This document shows, piece after piece, positions 11,778-21,280 of a stretch of 64,000 nucleotides of DNA. The DNA comes from Oasisia sp. SBJ-2009 (lineage: Eukaryota; Annelida; Polychaeta; Sabellida; Siboglinidae): NCBI GenBank assembly GCA_964017155.1, contig OZ024856.1, positions 14,180,227 to 14,244,226 of the forward strand, in the 5' to 3' direction. Position 1 is the stretch's first letter; each line of letters begins with the position of its first letter. Both the position numbers and the translations under genes were made by a program. The notes under the pieces are model-generated. The model had not been told where the DNA came from and did not search any database. It saw nothing but the letters and a program-made list of their open reading frames with translations.

Positions 11778-11849
11778 GCATACATATATGTGTATATAAA
11801 TTGGTCCTCCCCCCCCCCCCCCACTTTTAAAACCGGATCGACGCCCCTG
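10188..11849. mobile_element. hAT-like non-autonomous element, dimeric, 8-bp TSD
   Basis: The left end is CACGGACGCCGATC. The right end read inward is CAGGGGCGTCGATC. An 8-bp target duplication TAAAATAG flanks it (10180-10187, 11850-11857), and removing element plus one copy restores the LINE reading frame. C-rich tracts lie next to both ends. Internally the terminal-like head recurs at about 10904 (GCATGGACGTCGATCAG), and bodies 10680-10905 and 11155-11395 are paralogous, so the element is a head-to-tail dimer. It also holds AT/GT microsatellites at 11620-11775. Confidence 0.85.
10343..10671. mobile_element. Long-TIR MITE, copy C
   Basis: This is a shorter relative of copy A (TTATCGCAAATTAACACGAGG core; right TIR ending AAAAATGTA) inside the hAT element. 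It is flanked by AGCCGC on both sides (10337-10342, 10672-10677), so it jumped in independently rather than being carried by the locus duplication. Confidence 0.75.
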
Positions 11850-14565
11850 TAAAATAGCATCATTTTCCAATGAACTAAGTCAACAAACCTGGGAAACTGT
11901 GCTAAAAACTGATGATGTAAATCAAGCGTATGACTATTTTCTACACATATTTATGGATATATTTAACACACCCTGTCCAGTAATAAAAATAGTTTTGAAA
12001 ATAAGAAAAAAAAGGTTCACCAAAGGTTTAAAACGTGCTTGTACAAAGAAAAATAAGTTATATAAAGCATTCATTGTAATGAGATCTGCAGAAGCCGAAA
12101 ACAAATACAAAACATAAAAATAAAATTAACATCTATATTAAGAATTACAGAAAAAAAACTATTATAGCTCGATGTTAGAAAAACAAAAAGCAAATGTTAA
12201 AGAGACCTGGAAAATACTAAATGAAGTAATTAACAAACGTAAAAATAATCCAACATATCCAAAATACTTTATAAAAAAAAAAAAATGTCAAAGAAAGAAG
12301 ATATTGCTAATGGATTTAATAATTTCTTTACAAATGTTGGCCCCACCTTAGCAAAACATATCCCCTTACCTAAAGACGATACAACTAGTTATGATTACTT
12401 AGAAGAAAACATTGAACATGCTGTGTTGCTAAGTCCTGTTGGTGACCTAGATATTATTAGAACTGTTCAAAATTGTAAAAATAAAAGATCAACTGATTTC
12501 AGTGACATTAGTATGAACTTGGTTAAGAAAGTAATTTCTAAAATAGTTAAGCCATTTGCTCATATATGTTTAATGTTTTTCCAAACAAAATGAAAATAGC
12601 TAAAGTTATTCCGCGATATAAGTCTGGAGAAAAAAGTTTTTACAAATTACAGGCCAATATCTTTATTAACACAATTCTCAAAAATTCTGGAGAAACTATA
12701 TAACAACAGATTGGACATGTTCATTAATAAATGTAACATACTCAGTCCAAGTCAGTATGAGTTTAGATCTAGCATGTCAACAACTGAGGCTCTTTTAGAT
12801 TTGGTATAAGAAATTACAACTTTATTAGAAAAAAATAAGTATACTGTTAGAGTATTTATTGACCTAAAGAAGGCTTTTGATACTTGATCATGATCATGAT
12901 ATACTGTATAAAAAAACAGAATTTCTATGGTTTGCGTGGTGTCACACAGGAATGGATTCAGAGTTATTTAGAAAATAGAAAGCAGTTTGTCAGTTTTAAT
13001 AACTGTCATTCAGAAATACTAAATGTATCGTGTGGTGTCCCTCAGGGTTCCATTTTGGGACCAAAAGTATTTATCATGTATATTAATGGCATGTAAAGTC
13101 TCACAATTGTTCAAGTATATTTTATTTGCTGATGATACAAATCTATTATGTTGTTATAGAGACTTAAATGAACTTGTTCGGATGATAAATGGTGGTTTAG
13201 AACAACTGCAGGCATGGTTTTCTGTTAATGGATTGTCTCTTAATATATCAAAAACTAATTACATGATTTTTGGTAATCGCAGAATAACTGCAGATATTTG
13301 TGTTAGAATAAATAAAGAAAAAATCAATAGAGTAAATTGCACACAATTGTTAGGTGTAGTAATTGATGACAAATTAAACTGGAATAGTCACATTTTATCA
13401 ATAAGATCTAAACTGTCAAAATGTTGTGCTATTATGTATAGAGCCAGTTCCTTGATTAACAAACATGGTATGCATAGTTTGTACTATTCTCTTTTCATGC
13501 CTTATATTATATATTGTGCTGAAGTATGGGGTAACACATATGCTACAAATATTCATTGTTTAGTTGTATTACAGAAAAGGGTTATGAGATTAATTTGTGG
13601 TGCCAAAAGACTTGATCACACAAACGTACTCTTTCACAATGTACATATTCTTAAAATACCAGATCTTGTAAAACTAAAAATTGCTATCATTATGTTTAAG
13701 GCATATCGTTATATATTACCAATGAATGTACAAAAATTATTCAGAATACATGAATCACGATATTCATCCAGGCATAAATGTAAGTTCAAGCAAATCTATG
13801 TACGTACATATGTGTATTTCTGTTACTGGGGTTAAACTTTGGAACACCCTTGATAATTCATTGATTAGTTGTAAAACAATTCATCATGTCAAAAGGTGTT
13901 ATACAGATAGACTGTTGAATAGTTATGTGTTAGAGTCCTAGACTATTTTGCCAATATAAATTAGATAACTAAATTAAACATTCAGATTGTTTATTGTTAT
14001 AAAGGTTTTTTCTTCTTCAATAAATATCACAATGTCTTTTTCTCGATTAAATGTCGTATGGTTATACATGTAAATAATGTTGTCGCACCTTCTATTGCAC
14101 TGTTCAGATGCTTTATGTATGTAATTAAGCAATTATAAGGGTAAACATGATAAGTATTGTACTTCTTTTACCCTTTTTTCAACAAATGGTATTGTATGCA
14201 CTGTCTGTATAATGTAGTAATTGTTGTTGTTGAAAATTAATTTCAATTCAATTCAATAATCCGCGACAGTGATTTAAACAAACGTAAGATGTTATTGTAT
14301 TCAACGACATTTTAAGCAACACTTCACAGTAATCATCACAGGAGAGTTAACGAACAGCCCGTGGAATTTATACCAAAAATGCTTTGTCGTTTCGCTGCAC
14401 ATTGATTTTTTTATCGCGCATGCGCAGAAACGTCAATCGGAAAGTTTATAAAGATCGTAAAAATGTACTTATTATTGGGCATAACGCGCACCCGCTGCAC
14501 GTAAGGAAATGTCAACGTTAGACAGATGAATATTGTTAGCAACGTGGCACCTGCTATAGTTTCAG

Positions 14566-14688
14566 TCCCAGTTACTGCGGAACTGACAACTACCGCGCGA
14601 CCTACTACAACACGTCCACCTACTACACCTAGTACAAGAAGTCCACAAGCCGCAACGCAGCTAGAGTCTTTGAAGACAGAAATAAAAA
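14566..14688 (+). CDS. Thr/Pro-rich linker exon 2
   Basis: This 123-nt exon, phase 1-1 (acceptor CTATAGTTTCAG, donor AAAA|GTAAGT), reads PVTAELTTTARPTTTRPP, TTPSTRSPQAATQ, LESLKTEIK. Relative to linker 1 it has 12 more residues in the Thr-Pro tract, a typical mucin-like stalk. In phase it can join FN2 exon 2 to the first TIL exon at 15743. Its survival beside the MITE end (about 50 nt from the TIR to the start of the conserved region) shows that the transposon nest stopped short of the exon. Confidence 0.6.
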
Positions 14689-14954
14689 GTAAGTTATTGT
14701 TCAGCGCGAGCAAACAAACAAACACGCACACGCACACCACACGCACACGCACACGCACACCCACACACAAGCACACGCAAACATATACGTCTAAGTTACA
14801 ATAAGACTTCAGCATGTAATACATATCACGCTATGGTGGCTTTTTTTAGCCAAGTAAAATAGATTTCTCACACATATTATCGTACATTATAATTAATGTC
14901 TTTAGATAACGTTTTAGATAATATATTACAATTCGTATGTTTATTGCTTACGTT

Positions 14955-14999
<45 letters not shown>

Positions 15000-15000
15000 T

Positions 15001-15037
<37 letters not shown>

Positions 15038-15504
15038 TGCAAACAAATGTCCCTTCCTAGATAATAAAGTGTTATTGTAATGGAACGTGATATGTATTAT
15101 CGTTGCGTATCCAATCTAATGTAAAATGGGCATAACGCAACTTATCAGGCATTCGATACTGCGTTGAGTGTAACCATCGATCACTTCGGGCAGTGAGTGC
15201 GAAACAGTTATCTCGGTCACGTAACGACGCTACCATCAAGCGTGTTTGACGTAATGACTGGAGCTCCCTTATTTCAAAACTCGGTATCACACAAATGCCA
15301 TACAGAAAAACACAAATACACATACCACATACCTGCCAGGGCAGGGGGTCAGTTGTGTTTAAACAATTCCAATTCCCGCTACAATACCTCGCAATTCGTT
15401 TTGATCAATTTACTGCTTCCGTTTTGTTTGCATTCCCTTGTTTTAGTTCCCACTGAATCCATTAGGTAAACTTTAAATTTTCCAAATCCCGTTCGTGCTT
15501 TAGT
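14689..15504. other. Intron with AC and AT microsatellites
   Basis: Contains (CA)n at 14720-14790 and (AT)n at 14958-15035. Nothing else is recognisable. Confidence 0.6.
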
Positions 15505-15720
15505 TCCACAGAAAGTTTTGTCCCAGTACGTATCTAAACTAATTAACAAATATGATGTGTGACAAACTGTCTGAACGTTAGCTATCCGTCCGTCCGTCCG
15601 TCCGTCCGTCCGTCCGTCCGTCCGTCCGTCCGTCCGTCCGTCCGTCCGTCCGTCCGTCCGTCCGTCCGTCCGTCCGTCCGTCCGTCCGTCCGTCCGTCTA
15701 TCCGAATATTGACAGCATGA
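15505..15720 (+). pseudogene. Truncated left copy of the TIL repeat unit
   Basis: AAAGTTTTGTCCCAGTACG and the following bases repeat the last codons of TIL exon 2 (RKFCPS), its donor and the downstream intron. Only about 10 residues of the exon remain. A third TIL unit therefore once stood to the left and lost all but its end. Confidence 0.8.
15585..15698. repeat. CCGT array 1
   Basis: About 28 pure CCGT units. It is the shortest of three arrays at equivalent places in the TIL repeat. Confidence 0.98.
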
Positions 15721-15742
15721 TTGTACCATGGTATATCTTCAG

Positions 15743-15928
15743 ACGAGCCTGTTCCACCTACAGGTTGTGGTCGCGGACTGCGTGTGGCGCAGTGCGTATG
15801 TCAGAAAACGTGCTCAAATCGTCGGCCGAAGTGCAAGAAGTGCGTTAAGGGATGCAGATGTATTTATAGAAATCGCTATCTCCACAAGGGAAAATGCATC
15901 AGATCGAGTTACTGTCCTGGTCGTAAAG
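15743..15928 (+). CDS. TIL domain exon 1 (unit A)
   Basis: This exon encodes a trypsin-inhibitor-like domain with the ten-cysteine pattern CGRGLRVAQCVCQKTC, CKKC, CRCI, GKCIR, YCPG. TIL domains are secreted serine-protease inhibitors, and in mucin or von Willebrand type proteins they have structural roles. The chain between cysteines 5 and 6, where the reactive loop lies, is basic (KCKKC), which would suit trypsin-like targets. The acceptor ATATCTTCAG and donor AAAG|GTAAAG are both phase 1, matching the FN2 and linker exons. An alternative acceptor CTACAG|G 18 bases further in is also phase 1. No ATG belongs to it: it is an internal exon. Confidence 0.85.
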
Positions 15929-16281
15929 GTAAAGGTCAGTTCTCACCCAGCGCAGTGGCCAAAACTCACTGACTGTTCTGTCTTACGGCGAGTGCTGAGT
16001 GAAATAATAATAGTAAACTCGCCTCTCTGTCCGTTGTATATTTACAGTTCTCATGAAAATCCCCCAAGCACGCTAGAATTAAGCTAGTGAAATACTGAGG
16101 TAATAAAATACAGTTTAACCGAGGTAAGGCATATGTAAGACGAAATCAAATGTAACCATGATTCAACTAATTATTGTTAGGTTGCGTGCATAGCATGTGT
16201 AGTTATTGTGTACTAAAACAAAAATGATTATGTGAGTATGTAAAACGTTGATTATATGTACGTGTGTGTTTTGTGTTAAAG

Positions 16282-16446
16282 GGAAGTGTGGTCGTAGGCA
16301 AGAATGGAGTAGTTGTCGTGGGGGCTGCCATGGAACGTGCAAGAACCCCAGACCAACGTGCAGCAAGAAGTGTATTTCCGGATGCAAGTGTCGGTCTCCT
16401 TTTGTCTACCACAACAAGAAGTGCATAACAAGAAAGTTTTGTCCCA
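16282..16446 (+). CDS. TIL domain exon 2 (unit A)
   Basis: This 165-nt exon has phase 1-1 borders (acceptor GTGTTAAAG, donor CCCA|GTACGT). It reads GKCGRRQEWSSCRGGCHGTC, then NPRPTCSKKCISGCKC, HNKKCITRKFC. The ten cysteines match the TIL fold and differ in spacing and loop from TIL exon 1, so the two are old paralogs. The loop before cysteine 6 (TCSKKC) is again basic. The pair TIL1-TIL2 is the unit duplicated downstream. Confidence 0.85.
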
Positions 16447-16506
16447 GTACGTATCTAAACTAATTAACAAATATGATGTGTGACAAACTGTCTGTACGTT
16501 AGTTAT

Positions 16507-16671
16507 CCGTCCGTCCGTCCGTCCGTCCGTCCGTCCGTCCGTCCGTCCGTCCGTCCGTCCGTCCGTCCGTCCGTCCGTCCGTCCGTCCGTCCGTCCGTCC
16601 GTCCGTCCGTCCGTCCGTCCGTCCGTCCGTCCGTCCGTCCGTCCGTCCGTCCGTCCGTCCGTCCGTCCGTC
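16507..16671. repeat. CCGT array 2
   Basis: About 41 pure CCGT units, read as SVRP polymers in every frame. It lies in the intron between the two TIL units. Confidence 0.98.
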
Positions 16672-16719
16672 TAGCTATCCGAATATTGACAGCATGATTG
16701 TACCATGGTATATCTTCAG

Positions 16720-16905
16720 ACGAGCCTGTTCCACCTACAGGTTGTGGTCGCGGACTGCGTGTGGCGCAGTGCGTATGTCAGAAAACGTGCTCAAATCGTC
16801 GGCCGAAGTGCAAGAAGTGCGTTAAGGGATGCAGATGTATTTATAGAAATCGCTATCTCCACAAGGGAAAATGCATCAGATCGCGTTACTGTCCTGGTCG
16901 TAAAG
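16720..16905 (+). CDS. TIL domain exon 1 (unit B)
   Basis: Copy of the exon at 15743-15928, offset by exactly 977 bases, with the same phase 1 borders and all ten cysteines. One residue differs (Arg for Ser before YCPG). Both copies are intact, so the mature protein could carry at least four TIL domains. Confidence 0.85.
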
Positions 16906-17258
16906 GTAAAGGTCAGTTCTCACCCAGCGCAGTGGCCAAAACTCACTGACTGTTCTGTCTTACGGCGAGTGCTGAGTGAAATAATAATAGTAAACTCGCC
17001 TCTCTGTCCGTTGTATATTTACAGTTCTCATGAAAATCCCCCAAGCACGCTAGAACTAAGCTAGTGAAATACTGAGGTAATAAAATACAGTTTAACCGAG
17101 GTAAGGCATATGTAAGACGAAATCAAATGTAACCATGATTCAACTAATTATTGTTAGGTTGCGTGCATAGCATGTGTAGTTATTGTGTACTAAAACAAAA
17201 ATGATTATGTGAGTATGTAAAACGTTGATTATATGTACGTGTGTGTTTTGTGTTAAAG

Positions 17259-17423
17259 GGAAGTGTGGTCGTAGGCAAGAATGGAGTAGTTGTCGTGGGG
17301 GCTGCCATGGAACGTGCAAGAACCCCAGACCAACGTGCAGCAAGAAGTGTATTTCCGGATGCAAGTGTCGGTCTCCTTTTGTCTACCACAACAAGAAGTG
17401 CATAACAAGAAAGTTTTGTCCCA
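17259..17423 (+). CDS. TIL domain exon 2 (unit B)
   Basis: Copy of the exon at 16282-16446, identical in translation, phase 1-1. It is the last exon of this locus that I can see. Just beyond it the CCGT array runs straight into LINE sequence. No terminal exon or poly(A) signal is evident nearby, so the 3' end of the gene is either beyond the repeats or lost. Confidence 0.85.
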
Positions 17424-17483
17424 GTACGTATCTAAACTAATTAACAAATATGATGTGTGACAAACTGTCTGTACGTTAGTTAT

Positions 17484-17647
17484 CCGTCCGTCCGTCCGTC
17501 CGTCCGTCCGTCCGTCCGTCCGTCCGTCCGTCCGTCCGTCCGTCCGTCCGTCCGTCCGTCCGTCCGTCCGTCCGTCCGTCCGTCCGTCCGTCCGTCCGTC
17601 CGTCCGTCCGTCCGTCCGTCCGTCCGTCCGTCCGTCCGTCCGTCCGT
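17484..17647. repeat. CCGT array 3
   Basis: About 41 pure units. The last unit abuts LINE endonuclease sequence (TTGGTGATTTTAG) without a spacer, so the LINE junction lies inside the array. Confidence 0.98.
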
Positions 17648-18190
17648 TGGTGATTTTAGTCTTCCTTTGGATACACCGTCTGCATCAACTACTATGTTTA
17701 ATGATATCCTGGCATCGTTTAACACAAAACAACATGTCATTTTTCCAACACACTTACATGGCCATTTGCTCGACCTCTTGATAACTCGCTCGTCTTGTAA
17801 AAACATTCAGACATCCACAGTTTCAGATGGTTTATCGGACAACAACACAGTAATAGCTCCTATAGCCCCAGCCGTGTCCAAATCCAACGTGTTTTACAGA
17901 GCTATTCACAGTATCAACATCGCAGCATTAGCGACTGATATCCTCACATCTGACCTTGTTACATATCCTAAAGCAAATGTACCAGATTTATATGAACAGT
18001 ACCGTCAAATACAGACAGACAGTGATATCGATTATGCGCACACGTTGGGTATGAGTTATATGCCACCAGTTATCTCATATTCGGTAACGAGTTGGATTCT
18101 GTCATCACTGTTGTTATTGCTGTCTGGCGTAGTTTCTACTTTACAACGTAATCTATTAATGTTTATAATTACCAAATTAATAGGTCTTAT
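17648..18190 (+). pseudogene. LINE endonuclease fragment
   Basis: Open from GDFSLPLDTP through QHVIFPTHLHGHLLDLLIT and VSDGLSDNNTVIAP. This is the C-terminal half of an apurinic-type endonuclease (the GDF and SD(H/N) catalytic motifs) of a Jockey-group LINE. It continues about 90 codons into the linker before a stop. The catalytic His usually found after SD is Asn here. It is a different family from the LINE at 9651. Confidence 0.75.
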
Positions 18191-18462
18191 TTAGCGGTAT
18201 AGCAATTGTTATTTGTGTTATTGACATAATCACTTATAAATACTTTTATTAATTTTGAAAACAATGTGTTACTTTACTACGTAATCTACCAATGTGTATA
18301 GTTACCGCTTCTGAAATCATTGCACTCGCTCCCTGCACACTAACGCATTATTTTCAAGATATGAAATAACCTATCAAGGTTCTCATCAACACAACCAGCA
18401 TATCTTCTGAATTCGATGTTCGCTCCAGCAAGACATTCCAGACAGCTACGATTAATCAATAG

Positions 18463-18535
<73 letters not shown>

Positions 18536-18629
18536 TACCCAAATATTTCCTTTATTTTGTATTCAAAACATAATTTATTGCGTTTTGTCCTTAAACCCTT
18601 CATACGCACGCACGCACGCACACACACTC
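18191..18629. repeat. Intergenic with (TA)n
   Basis: 18464-18536 is (TA)n with one GTA interruption. The rest shows no gene. Confidence 0.85.
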
Positions 18630-18732
18630 ACATATATATATATATATACTACTACTACTGCTACTGCTACTGCTACTGCTACTGCTACTGCTACTGCTAC
18701 TGCTACTGCTACTACTAGTACTAGTGCTGCTG

Positions 18733-18768
<36 letters not shown>

Positions 18769-18813
18769 ATGCTGCTGCTGCTGCTGCTGCTGATGCTGCT
18801 GCTGCTGCTGCTA

Positions 18814-18849
<36 letters not shown>

Positions 18850-18879
18850 GTAGTAGTAGTAGTAATAGTAATAGTAGTA

Positions 18880-18936
<57 letters not shown>
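18630..18936. repeat. Compound TA/CTA/CTG/TAG microsatellite
   Basis: In order: (TA)n, (CTA)n, (CTACTG)n, (CTG)n broken by GATG, then (TAG)n, then (TA)n. The motif changes by single-base steps from CTA to CTG and then switches to TAG. Long leucine/alanine/serine polymers in all frames are artefacts of this repeat. Confidence 0.97.
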
Positions 18937-18940
<4 letters not shown>

Positions 18941-19954
18941 GTGGGAATTACTAGCCATAGTAGTAGTAGTAGTAGCAGTAGGCTAGTAGTAGGAGCGATG
19001 TCAATAACAGTATCATAATAGGGCCTGTGCACGGCTAATTTTGAGGACTTTCATTTCATGTTTTACTAATCGCACAAATCAGTTACACCAACCAACATAG
19101 TTGTAGCTCATCTTTGTACATTACACACATATTTATTTTAAGAATGAAGAACGCCTTTGAACATGCCTTTTACCTTGTATTATGTAACCAATGTTTGGAT
19201 AAACCTTTAGTATCATTTGGTAGTTATTATGCCTTGTTTTCAGAGAGCTCGTCTTGAAGACGGGGCAAGGCGACGACGGCGGCGACGACACGATACGACA
19301 CTCGACTCGATCACTCTACGTAAAACATTGCACTACAATTGCATCATGATTATCGTATCAATGCATGATAAGTTATGTAATCACCAACGCTTAATACTAC
19401 CACAGGCTAATTAGCATGCTCGTAATCGACGTTTGATTATACTGATCTCATTTTTGTGTACGTTGCCTGAGACGGGACCTATTTGGGTGTATCAAGCGGA
19501 CGGCAAGATGAAATGGGACCAAGGAAAGTGTTGACATAATTATATGATGTGTCATCGCACTTGCTTATACTACCAACATAGTATACATGTATGCATAATA
19601 GTAGATGATTAAAATGTGTATCACCGTAGTTTGTATGATTCATTATACTAAACGATTAGCTGTGTGCGTTGTCCACACGCATCCTTGTCCGCTAGGGGTC
19701 AATGCGACTGATGACGTCCGCCATCAATCCACCCCAACCGCACACCCCTTTGACAAACAATTAAATCGCCCATGAGGAGAATAATAATTTTTTAAGTAAT
19801 TTTGAGTGATTTCCGCCACAGGCTGCCCGTGTTACTTGCAATGTTTAGGACGTGAATGTGTCATTATATTTGAATTCCCACCATCTTCAAACTGGGCCAG
19901 GTATTTGCGATGTGCCCCCGGCTGACGCAGTAGCGACTCGCGAAGTCAATCAAC
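18937..19954. other. Intergenic
   Basis: No convincing exon. A (TAG)n remnant lies at 18957-18980. Confidence 0.55.
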
Positions 19955-21206
19955 TAGTTCAGGGCTCGTGTTGGTGATGATATCCTCGATTTATGTGGCT
20001 TGTTAATTGCCCCAGCTACTCTTGACGCGCTTTGTTGGTTTTGTGATGGTTTCGTTCATGGTGTCGATGTCGTCTAGTTCTTGTAGTGTCTCGAATCGGT
20101 TTCACAATTCAAGTTGGAATTCGATCTTCTTTAATCCTATTCTTGTGGCCTCTTTGTCATCAATGTTTTCCTTTCCATCTATACGTCTAGTTTGATGTTG
20201 CTCATAACTAATCTGTGGTCACTTCCAGTGTTGACTTGGGTGATGACTTGGGTGACGTCTGTGACGATGTCTGTCTGGCATGTTTGTTAGGATGTGGTCA
20301 ATTTCGATCTTCGTTACACCGGTTGGGCTTTTCCATGTCCATCTCCTCCCTGCTTTCTTCTGGAACATGGCATTCATGATTTTGTACTTTCTTGATGTTG
20401 CCCATTCTACCAAGGTGTCGCCTCTTTCGTTTCTCAATCCGAGCCCAAATTTGCCCGTTGCCGTTTTCATAGGGTTTGTTCTTTTCTATATTTGAGCATT
20501 GAAATCTCATCTCACTGTCGTGTAGTGGTTTCTTTTCCCTCAAGTCTCATTGACGTTGTTGTAGAAAGGAAGTAATTGATATCTTCTTCGGTGTATGATG
20601 TTGTTGGTGCATATACTTGCACTATCTTTAGTTAGTAGCGCTTTGTTATGCACAGAACAAATTCTGCTACTCTGGGGCTGATAGTGTGTACCCTCACTAT
20701 GTGTTCTTTCCATTTTCTGTTTATGAGAAAGCCTACTCCTGCTTGGCCGTTGTTTGCCTTGGAATTGTATAGTAGGTGGCCGCTTTGTAAGGTAGTGAAA
20801 CATTCCTCTGGTTTTCTCACTTCGGAGATCCCTATTACATCCCATACCAATCTGGTTTCCCTAAGTTTGTCTTTGAGTACTTGTATGTGTTCATCTCCTT
20901 GTAGAGTTCTGACGTTGTAGGTCGCTATCTTAAGTTTACTTACCCTCTTTCGGCGGCTCTTTTTGACCCAGAGGTTCTTAGCACCCTCTGCACGTAGTCC
21001 TAGTTGACCAGAGCCGCCTCCTTGGTCATGGACTCTTTCGATGCCGCTGGAGACTGGGGGCCATGGCTTTGTAGAGCTTGGCATGCTGGTGTTGTTGGCC
21101 TACCCTTCCACGCTGGCCAGTGCGGGTTGGAAGGGCAGGCGATATAGGGTAAACGAAATTGCCAAGGTTTCGATACGGTGGCTGTGTCAGTACCGAACCA
21201 CTGACT
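19955..21206 (-). mobile_element. LINE endonuclease fragment with intact 5' end (RTE/CFDP2-like)
   Basis: Read on the minus strand it gives a full endonuclease: LKIATYNVRTLQGDEHIQ, WDVIGISEVRKPEE, GQAGVGFLINRKWKEHIVRV, SPRVAEFVLCITKRY. Beyond frameshifts at about 20630 and 20470 it continues ATGKFGLGLRNERGDTLVEWATS, KAGRRWTWKSP, EIDHILT and the start of the linker. The match stops at about 19955, before any reverse transcriptase. Missing a 3' half while keeping the 5' end is the reverse of normal LINE truncation. Confidence 0.8.
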
Positions 21207-21280
21207 TGCCGGCACCGGGATTCGAACCCCGGTTCCTCATGTCGGGAGTCCGGCACTCTAACCACTCGGCCACCGCGCCA
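21207..21280 (-). mobile_element. tRNA-Ser-like pol III head fused to the LINE 5' end
   Basis: On the minus strand the A box TGGCCGAGTGG and B box GGTTCGAATCC are perfect, and the T stem CCGGG/CCCGG pairs. The acceptor stem is half unpaired (TGGCGCG against GCCGGCA) and the anticodon arm is abnormal, so it is tRNA-derived but not a tRNA gene. It runs into the LINE 5' region through about 75 bases of linker. Confidence 0.8.

Larger units (their letters stand above)
9700..13941 (+). pseudogene. LINE ORF2 remains (endonuclease and reverse transcriptase)
   Basis: The endonuclease part reads RGGGVALYT, VNCIYRTPGSPIDTF, VCGDFNIDLLK and IDKPTRITDSSMN. After the nested hAT the frame resumes at SFSNELSQQTWETVLK. 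Reverse transcriptase landmarks follow: the palm block KKAFDT (12870), GVTQEWIQSYLENRKQF, CGVPQGSILGP (13030) and FADDTNLL (13120). Next is the thumb NYMIFGNR, QLLGVVIDDKLNW, and a C-terminus to 13941. Frameshifts and stops occur at about 12600, 12810, 12890 and 13090, so no full polymerase can be made. Confidence 0.85.
9651..14255 (+). mobile_element. Degenerate non-LTR retrotransposon (CR1/L2/Jockey-like)
   Basis: The LINE is inserted into MITE copy B, with ATAAT on both sides (9646-9650 and 14256-14260). It ends with a (CAATT)n-type 3' tail (about 14240-14255). It contains endonuclease remains (9700-10130), linker and reverse transcriptase remains (11860-13940), and a 3' UTR. A hAT element (10188-11849) is nested between the endonuclease and the linker. 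Confidence 0.85.
8578..14467. mobile_element. Long-TIR MITE, copy B, split by two insertions
   Basis: The MITE equivalent to copy A is here in three pieces: 8578-8653, 9476-9650 and 14256-14467. The left TIR TACATTTTTCCGG and the right end AAAAATGTA remain. Comparison with copy A gives the exact empty sites of the two intruders: a mini-hAT (8654-9475) and a LINE (9651-14255). Confidence 0.85.
15721..17647 (+). repeat. 977-bp tandem duplication of a two-TIL-exon unit
   Basis: 15721-16697 and 16698-17647 are nearly identical, including introns, exons and most of the flanking CCGT array. The few visible differences include AGTTAC versus CGTTAC in TIL exon 1 and AGAATTAAG versus AGAACTAAG in the intron. 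The duplication is very recent compared with the FN2 duplication. Confidence 0.95.

Noticed and set aside
16480..18194. SVRP-repeat protein fused to a downstream domain
   Set aside because: It is the CCGT array read into a LINE endonuclease fragment, with no splice or start support.
18416..19032. Leu/Ala/Tyr-Ile polymer ORFs
   Set aside because: Products of the TA/CTG/TAG microsatellite.
21207..21280. Functional tRNA-Ser gene
   Set aside because: A and B boxes are perfect, but the acceptor stem and anticodon arm do not fold, and it continues into LINE sequence.
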